Shown: positions 32,922 through 42,150, numbered from the stretch's first letter. The stretch: 42,200 nt of DNA from Bacteroidaceae bacterium (GCA_017617575.1 JAFZVY010000128.1:1-42200), one strand, 5' to 3'. The notes: generated by a model from the sequence alone, not told the origin. Numbers and translations are program-made.

Positions 32922-34118
32922 CTATTTTTTGTTTTTCCTTATCAATGCCTTGATGGACTGTACGCTTGCGGCGGTGGTGAAGCCATCGGCAGGGGTGTGG
33001 AGACAGTAGTCCACGAGTTGGTCGATGGTAGAGACAGCCACGTGCATGCGTGTGTCTGATGAGGCGTAGTAGATATATACCTTGTCATGGAGTGAGTGCA
33101 TGGCACCACCATGTGGGGCATCGTCACAGCCGTCGGCAATCCATCCGTTGGCAAACGTGACGTTCATAACGTCACCGATGTATTCGCCATCCTTTGGCAC
33201 GAGGAAATAGCCGCCTGGTTGGGCAATGACCTTTGTTGGGTCATCGAGGGCTGTCATGTACATATAGAGGACATAACGCAGGCCTGAGGCGCATCCGCGT
33301 ACTCCGTGGGCAAGGTGAAGCCATCCCTTTGGTGTCTTGATAGGATGAGGACCCTCGCCATTCTTGACCTCCATGATGGTGTGGTAATGGCGTGCGTTGA
33401 TGATGGTCTCTTCCTTTACCTCTGCGTGTTCGATGTCGTCAATGAGTGCCCAGCCTATGCCACCACCAGAGCCTGCATCAATGAAACCGTCCTGAGGACG
33501 GGTGTAGAGGGCGTACTTGCCGTTGACGAACTCAGGGTGAAGCACCACGTTGCGTTGCTGACACTTCGCCTTGAGGTCTGGGAGGCGTTGCCAGTTGACG
33601 AGGTCTCTTGTGCGTGCAATGCCACAAGTGGCAGTTGCGGCACTGAGGTCGTTAGGCATGGAGTCGTCGTGACGTTCCACGCAGAAGAGTCCGTATATCC
33701 AGCCATCCTCATGCTTGGTGAGACGCATGTCATAGACGTTAGTACCCGGTATCTCATCCTCTGGCATGGTGATAGGCTCGTCCCAGAAACGGAAATTGTC
33801 GATACCGTTAGGCGACTCAGCCACGGCAAAGAAGCTCTTACGGTCAGCCCCTTCGACACGCACCACGAGAACATACTTGCCATTCCACTTGATGGCACCA
33901 CTATTGAGGGTGGCGTTCATCATGATGCGTTGCATGAAGTATGGGTTGTCCTGTTCGTTGAAGTCATATCGCCACTCCAGTGGTGTATGCTCTGCCGTAA
34001 CGATAGGATATTTGTATCTTGTATATATGCCGTTGCCATCCTCCTCTGCCACGTTCTTACGTGTAAGAAGAGCTTCGTGATTGGCACGGACTTTGGTTAC
34101 TTTTTCGATAAATGACAT
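32922..34118 (-). CDS. GH130 4-O-beta-D-mannosyl-D-glucose phosphorylase
   Basis: This 398-residue cytoplasmic enzyme phosphorolyses mannosyl-beta-1,4-glucose to mannose-1-phosphate and glucose, the key step of the epimerase-based mannan route. It is a five-bladed beta-propeller of the GH130_1 type: the acid Asp130 lies in NVYDMRLTKHEDGWIYG, and TRPQDGFIDAGSGGGIGWA, HTIMEVKNGEGPHPIKTPKG and HGVRGCASGLRY are the usual conserved stretches. Its length (about 390) and the first residues (FIEKVTKVRANHEALLTRKN) fit the B. fragilis enzyme closely. It has no signal peptide. It lies between the GH26 mannanase and the symporter. Subfamily is from memory of the family and neighbours. Confidence 0.93.
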   Translation of the reverse strand: MSFIEKVTKVRANHEALLTRKNVAEEDGNGIYTRYKYPIVTAEHTPLEWRYDFNEQDNPYFMQRIMMNATLNSGAIKWNGKYVLVVRVEGADRKSFFAVAESPNGIDNFRFWDEPITMPEDEIPGTNVYDMRLTKHEDGWIYGLFCVERHDDSMPNDLSAATATCGIARTRDLVNWQRLPDLKAKCQQRNVVLHPEFVNGKYALYTRPQDGFIDAGSGGGIGWALIDDIEHAEVKEETIINARHYHTIMEVKNGEGPHPIKTPKGWLHLAHGVRGCASGLRYVLYMYMTALDDPTKVIAQPGGYFLVPKDGEYIGDVMNVTFANGWIADGCDDAPHGGAMHSLHDKVYIYYASSDTRMHVAVSTIDQLVDYCLHTPADGFTTAASVQSIKALIRKNKK

Positions 34119-34146
34119 AATTCAATTAGGAATTAGGAATGAGGAA

Positions 34147-34215
34147 CTAAGCGAAGCGGTCTCACTGACCGTAGGAAAGTAATTGTTACTCCCTCGCTTA
34201 GTGACTGCATGAAAA
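34147..34215. repeat. Interspersed repeat (AACTAAGCGAAGCGG / GGAAAGTAATT)
   Basis: It is a reverse-complement relative of the units at 10180-10270 and 10448-10505 and lies between the GH26 and GH130 genes. It carries TAAGCGAAG and CTTCGCTTAG-like palindromic parts, and no coding sequence. Confidence 0.55.
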
Positions 34216-34247
34216 TAATTTTGAATTTTGCATTATGAATTTTGCAT

Positions 34248-35387
34248 TTAATTCACGTCTCTCAGGAACAGGAATCTTTTGTCCTTTGCCCATGCCTTGA
34301 AGTCGTCGGCGGTCTTGGCATCCTTGCTTGCCCCGAAATGTTCCTTGCTATAGTTGCGCCAAGGCAGGAAATAGCAGATAGGATAGTTCTCGATGAGTGG
34401 CTTGAACACCCTTGTCCACCATGTAGCATCAGGGGAGTTCTGGTAGCCGCATTCGGTCATGGCAATAAGCTTGCAATGCTGGCTGGCAAATTTACTAATA
34501 AAATCGAGATCACGAGTAACACCAGCCTTAAAATCCGCTTCCGTTCCCCACTGATAGGCGTCAAGACCTATCAAATCGACACGACTGTCACCAGGATAAC
34601 GTTTCAGGAAGCGTGCCTCCGTCCAGTAGCCGTCAAGATTAGGGGAGTAGCTCCACACGATGCTCGTAGGCAGTTCCTTGTTCACATAGTCCTGCAGCAT
34701 GTTCCAGAGTGCATGAAACTCGTCATCGGTACAGTTGTTCTGTCCCCACCAGAACCATGAGCCGTTATTCTCGTGCCATGGACGGAAGATGACGGGAATA
34801 GGTGTACCCTTGCTGTCGGTAAGTGACTTGAGAAAGGCAGATACACGTTTCATCCATGTGACGAACTTTGCGTTCTGACTACCGCCTGGCAGTACTGAAC
34901 GGACGGTATGCTTAGGGTTGATGACCTGCTTAATCAGCTTATCGTGGTTGATGGCCTTGAGAGCATTGACGGCATTGTCATACTTCTCTATGTCCTTCTC
35001 AATCCATGCGGTAGTACCCGTGAGAGGGTTGCGTGGATGCCATGAGATGGTGATGATGCCGCCACGGTAGTAGTGGTTGATAATCTCGTCACGCATACGA
35101 TTGAACGGTACGCTGTCGAGATTCTTCTCGTCGCCCATCTCGATGCCTCCAAGATCGAAGCCCATCACGGCAGGATAGTCGCCCACCAGTTCCTTTGTAT
35201 CGCTGCGGTCGGTGTCCCACTCCCATGTGATGCCATAGAACGGGTCATCCTGATGGCCGTACATATAACCCTTCTGGTGTAGCTTCTGCAGACGAGCGAT
35301 AAGCTTCTCCGCAGGAGTCTTCTGTGCAGCACTCAATGTGAGGAAACACAGAAGGAATGTTGCGATAATAGAAAAACGAAGTTTCAT
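34248..35387 (-). CDS. GH26 endo-beta-1,4-mannanase, exported
   Basis: This 379-residue enzyme has a Sec signal peptide (about 1-21, ATFLLCFLTLSAAQ) and one GH26 TIM barrel. Catalytic residues are acid/base Glu206 in FRPWHENNGSWFWWG and nucleophile Glu312 in AMTECGYQ; TISWHPRNP and YMYGHQDDPFYG are also family marks. It would release mannobiose from beta-mannan or from mannooligosaccharides in the periplasm, which the following genes then use. It has no lipobox, so it is likely periplasmic, unlike the GH5 lipoprotein. It is in the same order with GH130, symporter and epimerase as ManA (BF0771) of B. fragilis. Confidence 0.94.
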   Translation of the reverse strand: MKLRFSIIATFLLCFLTLSAAQKTPAEKLIARLQKLHQKGYMYGHQDDPFYGITWEWDTDRSDTKELVGDYPAVMGFDLGGIEMGDEKNLDSVPFNRMRDEIINHYYRGGIITISWHPRNPLTGTTAWIEKDIEKYDNAVNALKAINHDKLIKQVINPKHTVRSVLPGGSQNAKFVTWMKRVSAFLKSLTDSKGTPIPVIFRPWHENNGSWFWWGQNNCTDDEFHALWNMLQDYVNKELPTSIVWSYSPNLDGYWTEARFLKRYPGDSRVDLIGLDAYQWGTEADFKAGVTRDLDFISKFASQHCKLIAMTECGYQNSPDATWWTRVFKPLIENYPICYFLPWRNYSKEHFGASKDAKTADDFKAWAKDKRFLFLRDVN

Positions 35388-35454
35388 GATTATACGAAAT
35401 TAAAAAGACTTGCTAAAGAAGCATATCGACCAACGACGGTCGGTATATGGGCTT

Positions 35455-35525
35455 TAGTGGTAACCTCTCCCCGTCCTGAAAGGAAGGGGCTGGGGGAAGG
35501 TCCAAGGGTTAGGGAGGGTCCGTCT
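35455..35525. repeat. Short GC-rich hairpin repeat between GH94 and GH26 genes
   Basis: CCCC-G-TCCT-gaa-AGGA-A-GGGG (35469-35489) is an imperfect hairpin followed by G-rich sequence. About 20 bp further upstream of GH26 (35427-35452) lies ATATCGACC/GGTCGGTATAT. Together they fill the 141-bp gap. Confidence 0.5.
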
Positions 35526-35528
35526 CTC

Positions 35529-38018
35529 TTACATCTTCACCTCCACCCTATGCTTGCCAGCCTCGCACTTGATGATGTTACCTGTGATAGGCTTGCCGTC
35601 AACGGTGATGCTCTTGACACCTTTCTGTGCTCCGTTAGGATTCTTGACGATGATGTCAAACTCGGCACCACGGAGAATGCGCTTAACACTATACTCCTTC
35701 ATAGTGGAAGGTATGCAAGGGTCAATCTCTATTCCGTCGAATGTAGGCTTGATGCCAAGGATGAACTGGGTAATGGTGTACCAGTTCCATGCAGCCGTAC
35801 CTGTGAGCCATGAGTTCTTGCCCTCACCAGGCTTTGCGGCATCCTTGCCTGCCACCATCTGTGAATAGACGTATGGCTCAACCTTGTGGAGACTTTGGTC
35901 TGTAATCCACGCTGGACATATCTTAGTGTAGTGTTCCCAAGCATCATTGCCACGTCCTGCCACGGTCTCACCAATGATAACCCAAGGGTTGTTGTGGCAG
36001 AAGATACCAGCATTTTCCTTGTAACCTGCAGGGTATGAACTTATCTCGCCCATCTCAACATGGTATGTTGTGTAGGCAGGCCAGTTGAGTACCATACCAT
36101 GCTCACAGTCAAGGTATTTCTTACATGAGTCAAGAGCCTTGTCCACCATGCCGTCCTCAAGGCCTATGCCCGCCATTGTGCAGAAGCCCTGTGACTCGAT
36201 GAATATCTTGCCCTCCTCATTTTCCTTTGAACCTATCTTGTTGCCGTAGAAGTCGTAGGCGCGCAAGTACCATTCGCCGTCCCAGCCGTCCTTCTTCACG
36301 GCATTGACCATATTGCTTATGTGTGTCTTGCAACGCTCTGCCTCCTCCTTCTTGCCGATATGCTCGCACAGTTCGATGTACTGGCGACCGCAGAGTACGA
36401 AGAGACCTGCTATCATGAGTGACTCTGCCTTTGAACCATCCGTCTTGTTCTCCGTTGTCTGGAAACTCTCGTTAGGGTCCCATGAGAAGCAGTTGAGGTT
36501 GAGACAGTCGTTCCAGTCGGCACGACCGATGAGAGGGAGGGCGTGAGGACCGAGGTTCTCCACCACGTGATTGAACGAAATCCTGAGGTGCTCAAAGAGC
36601 GTAACCTCTGAGCCTGGCTGATTGTCCCAAGGCACCATCTCGTCGAGGATGGATATGTCGCCCGTCTCCTTGATGTAGGCAACAGTACCAAAGATGAGCC
36701 ACATAGGGTCATCGTTGAATCCACCGCCTATGTCGTTGTTTCCACGCGTGGTGAGAGGCTGGTACTGGTGGTAGCATCCTCCGTCAGGGAACTGTGTGGA
36801 AGCAATGTCGATGATACGCTCACGTGCACGACTTGGCACCTGATGCACGAAACCTACGAGGTCTTGGTTGGAGTCACGGAATCCCATGCCACGACCAATG
36901 CCACTCTCGAAGAATGAAGCCGAGCGAGAGAAGTTGAACGTTATCATGCACTGGTACTGGTTCCAGATATTTACCATACGGTTGAGACGCTCGTTATCGC
37001 TCTTGACAATGTACTTGTTGAGCAACTCGTCCCACATCTGGTGAAGTTCGTCGAAAGCCTTGTCAACTGCCTCCACGGTAGAGAACCTGCTTATCGTGTC
37101 GAGTGCCTTCTTCTTGTTGACGAGTGTGACGTCGCTTGCCTGTGATGAGATAAGCTCACCCTTGGCCTTGCGTGCAATGTCCTCCTTGGAGAACTTCTCG
37201 TCCTGCTCATTCTCCACGTAGCCGAGGAGGAAGATGAAGTCCTTGCTCTCGTTAGGCTGAAGCTCAACCTCGATATAGTGAGAGGCAATAGGAGACCATC
37301 CGTGAGCAAGCGAATTGCCTGCCTTGCCAGCCATCACACACTGTGGGTCGGCAAACTCATTATAGAGACCGATGAAGCTTTCACGGTCGGTGTCATATCC
37401 CTGTATAGGAACATTGACTGAATAATAAGCGTAGTGATTTCTGCGCTCCTTGTATTCCGTCTTGTGATAGATGACGCTTCCGTCAATCTCCACCTCGCCT
37501 GTTGACCAGTTGCGCTGGAAGTTCTCCATGTCGGTGGCAGCGTTCCAGAGACACCATTCAGCAAAGGAGAAGAGCTTAATCTTCTTCACCACGTTGGTTG
37601 TGTTCCTGAGTGTTACCTTCTGTACCTCTGCCCATGTCTTGAGAGGCACGAAGAACAATACACTTGCCTCGATGCCGTTCTTAGCACCCGTGATGCGTGT
37701 GTAGTTCATACCGTGGCGGCACTCGTACCTGTCGAGGGGAGTCTTGCAAGGCTTCCATCCTGGGTTCCACACAGTGCCATTGTCATTTATATAGAAATAG
37801 CGACCGCCATTGTCCATAGGCACACCGTTATATCTGTAACGAGTGATGCGACGGAACTTAGCGTCCTTGTAGAAATCATATCCACCAGCCGTATTTGAAA
37901 TCAGTCCAAAGAAATCCTCATTTCCAAGGTAGTTAATCCATGGAAATGGTGTTGCTGGGTCGGTGATGACGTACTCTCTGTTTTCGTCATCAAAGTAACC
38001 GTAAGTCTTGTTAGCCAT
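35529..38018 (-). CDS. GH94 phosphorylase (cellobiose phosphorylase type)
   Basis: This 829-residue cytoplasmic enzyme phosphorolyses a beta-linked disaccharide, most likely cellobiose from the glucose-containing stretches of glucomannan, giving glucose-1-phosphate and glucose. I use ATG 38018 ([18 protein letters not shown]); six further codons to a TTG at 38036 do not belong. The N-terminal beta-sandwich (about 1-270) includes [20 protein letters not shown] and the (alpha/alpha)6 barrel contains the acid Asp in [12 protein letters not shown], typical of the family, plus [15 protein letters not shown]. It is between CE7 and GH26 on the same strand with a family A repeat directly before its start. 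Other GH94 specificities (cellobionate, cellodextrin) are possible but the closest layout is cellobiose phosphorylase. Confidence 0.9.
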   Translation of the reverse strand: MANKTYGYFDDENREYVITDPATPFPWINYLGNEDFFGLISNTAGGYDFYKDAKFRRITRYRYNGVPMDNGGRYFYINDNGTVWNPGWKPCKTPLDRYECRHGMNYTRITGAKNGIEASVLFFVPLKTWAEVQKVTLRNTTNVVKKIKLFSFAEWCLWNAATDMENFQRNWSTGEVEIDGSVIYHKTEYKERRNHYAYYSVNVPIQGYDTDRESFIGLYNEFADPQCVMAGKAGNSLAHGWSPIASHYIEVELQPNESKDFIFLLGYVENEQDEKFSKEDIARKAKGELISSQASDVTLVNKKKALDTISRFSTVEAVDKAFDELHQMWDELLNKYIVKSDNERLNRMVNIWNQYQCMITFNFSRSASFFESGIGRGMGFRDSNQDLVGFVHQVPSRARERIIDIASTQFPDGGCYHQYQPLTTRGNNDIGGGFNDDPMWLIFGTVAYIKETGDISILDEMVPWDNQPGSEVTLFEHLRISFNHVVENLGPHALPLIGRADWNDCLNLNCFSWDPNESFQTTENKTDGSKAESLMIAGLFVLCGRQYIELCEHIGKKEEAERCKTHISNMVNAVKKDGWDGEWYLRAYDFYGNKIGSKENEEGKIFIESQGFCTMAGIGLEDGMVDKALDSCKKYLDCEHGMVLNWPAYTTYHVEMGEISSYPAGYKENAGIFCHNNPWVIIGETVAGRGNDAWEHYTKICPAWITDQSLHKVEPYVYSQMVAGKDAAKPGEGKNSWLTGTAAWNWYTITQFILGIKPTFDGIEIDPCIPSTMKEYSVKRILRGAEFDIIVKNPNGAQKGVKSITVDGKPITGNIIKCEAGKHRVEVKM

Positions 38019-38034
38019 ATTCTTTGTGTAGCTC

Positions 38035-38238
38035 AATTATTTTATTTAAGTTTCGCAAGTTCAGCTGACGCTTTACTTGCAAGAAGTTAAAAAGGAGTTA
38101 AAGAGTAGTTAAAGTGGAGTAAAAAAGACGAATGTCCGTTCTTCTTAAAAATAGCGAGCAATCAAACGTCTTTTTAACTTCCTATATAACTCCATTTTAA
38201 CTACAATTTAACTACAAGTTAAACTATAATTATTTTAT
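38035..38238. repeat. MITE-like repeat family A, copy 4 (core deleted), with 11-bp direct repeat
   Basis: Both arms are present (AAGTTTCGCAAGTTCAGC at the left, TTTTAACTACAATTTAACTA at the right), but the central core is gone, so the element is only about 180 bp. AATTATTTTAT stands on both sides (38035-38045 and 38228-38238). The right copy contains the stop codon of the CE7 gene. It fills the gap between the CE7 and GH94 genes. Confidence 0.78.
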
Positions 38239-39546
38239 ACTTAAATGTTTTAACAACCATCCCTGCCATTCGTCCCATTGTTCCTGATACCAGAAGTGGG
38301 CTGTCTGAGGATAGACGGATAGTGTCTTCTCTGCCGTCACGATATTGTATGTTCCGTAGGATGATGTAGGAGGAACAACATCATCGTTGTAGCCGAAGGA
38401 GAAATATCCCGGAACGGTTATACGTCGCGCGAAGTTCACGCCATCATAGTAACGCATGTTCTCTATGTCACGTGGGTCTGGATTGTCCACGTTGTAGAAG
38501 TAATGCGGCCATCCGCAGGCAACCTTCTTGCGTGAAGACTCGTGGTCGCAAAGTGCGGCATGAACAGCACCATAGCAGCTGACACGCTTGTCGAGGGCAG
38601 TGCATACGAGTGTGAGGAATCCGCCCTGACTCGAACCAGTCACTCCAAGGTTCTTACCGTCCCATCCTACATGGAGCGATGGGTTGAGGCTGTCAAGTGT
38701 TGCTATGAAGTCGATGGCACGAAGACAACCAGTAATCACCTTCTTGTAGTAACTCTTGTTCTTGTCATTCGTTCCGTACCACCAGTATTCATTGACGGCT
38801 GTCTGCATAAGTCGCTCATAATAGTCGCGCTCATAAATGACAGGAACACCGTGAATGCCTATCTCCAGAAGTATCGCGCCATTGCTTGCAAACCAGCTGT
38901 CGCCATTGTATGGGCGTGCTCCAGCTCCAGGAACACGGAGGAGTGCAGGATACTTGCCCGGCTTTGTAGGTACGTTGAGAATACCGTATATCCTGCGTCC
39001 CCACTGGTCATTCTGGAAACTTACCTGATATGTGTTGACGGCAGGTGTGCTCTTGAGAGGCAGAAGCTCGAACGTAGGTTCAAGACTTGTCCACCTTGCC
39101 TGTTCAACCGTCTTTGTCCAGAACTCGTCAAAGTCCTTTGGGCACTGGGTGCTCGGAACAATCTTCTCAGGTGAGACAGCCACGGTACACCAGTTCTCGT
39201 AATCCTTGCCTCCCACATGAGCTGTGACCTTCAACTTATAGAATCCCGGCTTGTTCATCTTGCCCGAAATCTTTGTGTTTCCAGTCTTGAGGTTCATGTC
39301 CTTCTTCACCTCTGGGTACATCTCTGGTCCCATCTCGTATGAGATGCTGGCATTGTCAAGCAGAGTGCTTGACTTGAGTACGCACACGTCATACTCAATC
39401 TTCTCGCCTACCTTGTAGTTCCAGTCCTTGTGGTCAGGCGTTACCGTAACGGTAATGTTTGTACCACGAACCTGTGCGTAAGTGTTCGTCACTGCCAATG
39501 CGCAGGTCAGAACCATTATCGTGATAATTGTATTTATTCGTTTCAT
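38230..39546 (-). CDS. CE7-like acetyl esterase, exported
   Basis: This 438-residue protein has a Sec signal peptide (about 1-24), an N-terminal Ig-like domain (about 25-125) and an alpha/beta-hydrolase domain of the acetyl xylan esterase/cephalosporin-C deacetylase family. The triad is visible: Ser306 in GVTGSSQGG, Asp in FGYNDDVVPP (about 388) and His417 in QTAHFW; RVPGAGARPYNGDSWF is the family's oxyanion region. In this place it probably removes acetyl groups from acetylated mannan or glucomannan, but the family is also known for xylan substrates. The gene is followed by the GH94 gene after a family A repeat and preceded by GH5 across a family B repeat. Confidence 0.88.
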   Translation of the reverse strand: MKRINTIITIMVLTCALAVTNTYAQVRGTNITVTVTPDHKDWNYKVGEKIEYDVCVLKSSTLLDNASISYEMGPEMYPEVKKDMNLKTGNTKISGKMNKPGFYKLKVTAHVGGKDYENWCTVAVSPEKIVPSTQCPKDFDEFWTKTVEQARWTSLEPTFELLPLKSTPAVNTYQVSFQNDQWGRRIYGILNVPTKPGKYPALLRVPGAGARPYNGDSWFASNGAILLEIGIHGVPVIYERDYYERLMQTAVNEYWWYGTNDKNKSYYKKVITGCLRAIDFIATLDSLNPSLHVGWDGKNLGVTGSSQGGFLTLVCTALDKRVSCYGAVHAALCDHESSRKKVACGWPHYFYNVDNPDPRDIENMRYYDGVNFARRITVPGYFSFGYNDDVVPPTSSYGTYNIVTAEKTLSVYPQTAHFWYQEQWDEWQGWLLKHLSIK

Positions 39547-39649
39547 ATTTTTATAATTGAAGACATTGAGCTAAACTGCTCTTAAATCTTAATTCTTAAC
39601 TCTTAGTAATGACAAAAAAATAACTTGGTACAAAATATGGCTTTTGTTT

Positions 39650-39786
39650 TTACACGAATTACCATTAATTAGCCACGAATTATCATAAATATTATTTGCG
39701 TAACGAATTAATTATCACAAAAAGATTCCGACATTGTCGAAATTAAAATTAATGATAATTCGTGGCAAATTCGTGATAATTTATGC
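39650..39786. repeat. Palindromic repeat family B between GH5 and CE7 genes
   Basis: Left arm: CACGAATTACCATTAATTAG then CACGAATTATCAT. Right arm: ATTAATGATAATTCGTGGC then AAATTCGTGATAATT; each arm holds two tandem units and the arms are complementary to each other. The centre has CGACATTGTCG. A second copy is nested at 28692-28864. Confidence 0.72.
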
Positions 39787-39815
39787 TAAAAATATTCCAT
39801 CTTATTTTTTGCTTG

Positions 39816-41186
39816 TTACTTAATTTTTTCAGCTGCTTTCTTTATAAGTTGAAGAGTGCTGCTGTCTGTACTGAACACGGAATTAAGTCCTTGCTCCTCT
39901 TGTGCAGGGTCGCAGACGTAGTCATCCCATCGTTGCCAGATGGTGTGCTTCACATCTGCTCTGCCTCCCCATCCCCAGAAGTTGCAGCCAGCAACCTTGC
40001 CAGTATCGTTGATGATGCTGAAGATATACTTGTAATATTTGTCTCGTCCCGTTGTTGGACTGTCCTTGCTAAACTTGAAGTTGTCGCGAGGATAGCCAAA
40101 CTCTTCAATTACTATCGGACGCTTTGCCTTGGACATAACACCATAAGCTTCGTTGACATACGATATCGTGCTGTCGCAAGCAGCCACCACCTTGCTCACT
40201 ATCGGGTCTTCGCCACCCGTAGCCTTATCTTCCTCCATGTTCTGGTTATATTCACCTAACCATCCCCAGTTGTAAGGCCATATATGAATACAAGCATAGT
40301 CTATGTTAGGAAGCGTGTGGATGGTCTTGAACAGTTCAAGGCTCTCCTCACATCCGTGCTTACCCTCCGAACCTGTCGTGACAAGGTGGTTTGGGTCAAG
40401 CGACTTGATAAGCGTACTCTGCTCGTCAATCCACTCCACGAACTTGGCTCTATGCAGGGAGTCATTGATGAAACAGCGTGGCTCGTTGGCTATCTCCCAT
40501 GCCATCAAGGCTGTCGATTCCGAATAAGGCTTGCCTGTTATGCTATTGGTGCGGGTCACTATGTTCCTTACGTGCTGGTTGGCAAGTTCCCTTGCCTTGT
40601 CGTTAGTGATGAAGTTACCCACATACTGCATGTATTCCCACCATCCGTCGTAGCTTGGGATAGGCGTCTGCTTAAAGTGCTTCAACCCAGAGCCGTCCGA
40701 ACTCATGACGCTACCCTTGAATCCTACCCAGTCGAGGTACGCACCATATCCGCCACTCCATTCCCATGCGTTATTGAGGTAGAGGACCGCCTTCATGTCA
40801 CGCTTCTCAAGCTCGCTCATCAGATAGTCAAGTCCGAGAAGAATGGTGTCGTTATAAACACCCGGGGACACCTGAAGCTTTGGCGCAATATGGGTAGGAA
40901 TGCCGTCACGTCCGTCGCCTCCCACGAGTACACGCACATTGTCTATGCCTATACCTTTCATGTCATCCAGTTCCTGTATGAGCCTTTCCCTATTGCCTCC
41001 GCACCCTTCGCTTGCAAGTATTGCACCATACCAGAAGTTTGTGCCTATGAATCTGTATTCCTTCTCACCATTGTAGAACTTACCGTATTTGACGGTAATA
41101 TATGGTGATGTGTTGTCAGTCGTGCTGCACGATGACATGACCATGAGTGCCATGAACAACATTATGTTATATACAACTTTCTTCAT
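39816..41186 (-). CDS. GH5 endo-beta-mannanase lipoprotein (GH5_7-like)
   Basis: This 456-residue enzyme starts at ATG 41186 (MKKVVYNIML); this gives a lipoprotein signal with the lipobox LMVMSSC and cysteine 20, while a longer open frame lacks a signal. The TIM barrel has the GH5 residues: acid/base Glu235 in AWEIANEPR, nucleophile Glu362 in VIEEFGYP, with HIWPYNWGW near 301 and NNAWEWSGGYGAYL near 138, features of mannanases and of the GH5_7-type. It is probably anchored in the outer membrane and starts backbone cleavage. It is the promoter-proximal gene of the cluster within this window, with a Bacteroidota promoter just upstream. Subfamily is from memory. Confidence 0.9.
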   Translation of the reverse strand: MKKVVYNIMLFMALMVMSSCSTTDNTSPYITVKYGKFYNGEKEYRFIGTNFWYGAILASEGCGGNRERLIQELDDMKGIGIDNVRVLVGGDGRDGIPTHIAPKLQVSPGVYNDTILLGLDYLMSELEKRDMKAVLYLNNAWEWSGGYGAYLDWVGFKGSVMSSDGSGLKHFKQTPIPSYDGWWEYMQYVGNFITNDKARELANQHVRNIVTRTNSITGKPYSESTALMAWEIANEPRCFINDSLHRAKFVEWIDEQSTLIKSLDPNHLVTTGSEGKHGCEESLELFKTIHTLPNIDYACIHIWPYNWGWLGEYNQNMEEDKATGGEDPIVSKVVAACDSTISYVNEAYGVMSKAKRPIVIEEFGYPRDNFKFSKDSPTTGRDKYYKYIFSIINDTGKVAGCNFWGWGGRADVKHTIWQRWDDYVCDPAQEEQGLNSVFSTDSSTLQLIKKAAEKIK

Positions 41187-41222
41187 TGGTTTCGCATGGA
41201 TGTTTAAGTTTTTAATACTTTG

Positions 41223-41252
41223 CAAATGTATGATTTTTTCATTATACACAAA
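41223..41252 (-). promoter_or_regulatory. Bacteroidota promoter of the mannan cluster
   Basis: On the minus strand TTTG (41249-41252) and TACATTTG (41223-41230) are 18 bp apart, close to the TTTG/TAnnTTTG consensus. The -7 element is 37 bp before the GH5 start codon. It is likely the promoter for the GH5 gene and perhaps the following genes. Confidence 0.65.
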
Positions 41253-41315
41253 GGATAATCTTGCATAAATCATGTACTTTTATTCGCAAAGGAAAATCAT
41301 TAGATAAAATAGTAT

Positions 41316-41620
41316 TATTCAAGTTTAGTTTGTAGTTAAATTGTAGTTAAAATGGAGTTATATAGGAAGTTAAAAAGACGTTTGATTGTTCGTTATTTTT
41401 AGAAGAACGAAAATTTAGAAAATTAAAGAAAATTTGTTTCATCTCATTTTCTCTTGTTTCCGTTCTCATTTTTGCGAAGAATGTAATAAGAAATTTTCTT
41501 TAATTTTCTAAATTTTCGTTTATCCAAAACGGACATTCGTCTTGTTAACTCCACTTTAACTACTCTTTAACTCCTTTTTAACTCCTTGCAAGTAAAGCGT
41601 TAGCGTAATTTGCGAAACAT
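41316..41620. repeat. MITE-like repeat family A, copy 5 (reverse orientation)
   Basis: The whole element lies in the opposite orientation to copies 1-4. Its core (41436-41490) is flanked by a perfect 30-bp inverted repeat at 41406-41435 and 41491-41520 (ACGAAAATTTAGAAAATTAA at the start of the first arm). Relative to its own arms, the core is oriented as in copies 2 and 3 and opposite to copy 1. The outer arms are GTTTAGTTTGTAG at 41322 and GCGAAAC at 41612. Confidence 0.8.
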
Positions 41621-41668
41621 GAAATTCGTCATTTTCACTTGTATTAATCAAGACGGATAACAGCAATG

Positions 41669-41770
41669 TGTTAGGTTCGCCTTAGGTGCACCTTAGGTTT
41701 ACCTTAGTTTCCCCTTCATTTCCCTTAGCAACCTAAGGCACACCTAAGGGACACCTAAGGGGAAGGTAAG
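41669..41770. repeat. CCTTAGG palindrome with 11-bp units
   Basis: CCTTAGG(T) units start at 41680, 41691 and 41702, and the complementary ACCTAAGG units at 41731, 41742 and 41753, all at exactly 11-bp steps, with a further degenerate unit at each outer end. The arms can fold on each other and also each unit is itself palindromic. It adjoins the family A copy and shares its 11-bp design though not its sequence. Confidence 0.72.
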
Positions 41771-41923
41771 GGAAACACGTCTGAATCACGATACAAAGAT
41801 ACGACATCAGCAAGGCTGTATCTCAGTAATACTTGGTGATACTCAGCAATAATCGGTAATTATCAGTAAAAAACGTCACTTTAGTGATGGCTTAAAAAAT
41901 CGAACTGTACGGTTGAGGATTGA

Positions 41924-42150
41924 AGCCTGAAAGGCTGGCAAAATTACAGGCAGGGCGTGAAGCGTAGCGAACCCCCTGTTATTGGCATTACGTCATCATA
42001 AGAACCCAGAATGGGTGACAGAACAAAAGCTTGGTTGTGTCTCTATTCTGTCACTCTTTCAGAGTTCTGAAAACTGGGTCGCATATTATCAGGGGTTCCG
42101 CTACGCTTCACGCCCTGCCTATGTTCCTTCAGCCCCTCGGGCTTTGCGTT
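41924..42150. repeat. Nested inverted repeat with REP-like ends
   Basis: CAGGGCGTGAAGCGTAGCGA (41951) with its following AACCCCCTG is almost complementary to CAGGGGTTCCGCTACGCTTC (42090) with ACGCCCTG after it. Inside, ACCCAG/CTGGGT and GTGACAGAA/TTCTGTCAC pair again. The left outside begins with GCCTGAAAGGCTGG, as in the repeat at 9419. No gene. The last 30 bases resemble the TCACTGACC.GGGAAGTAA repeat. Confidence 0.65.

Noticed and set aside
33306-34115. A 269-codon plus-strand open frame opposite GH130
   Set aside because: It is antisense to a well-supported enzyme and shows no domain.
40284-41108. A 274-codon plus-strand open frame opposite GH5
   Set aside because: It is antisense to the mannanase, with no recognisable motif.
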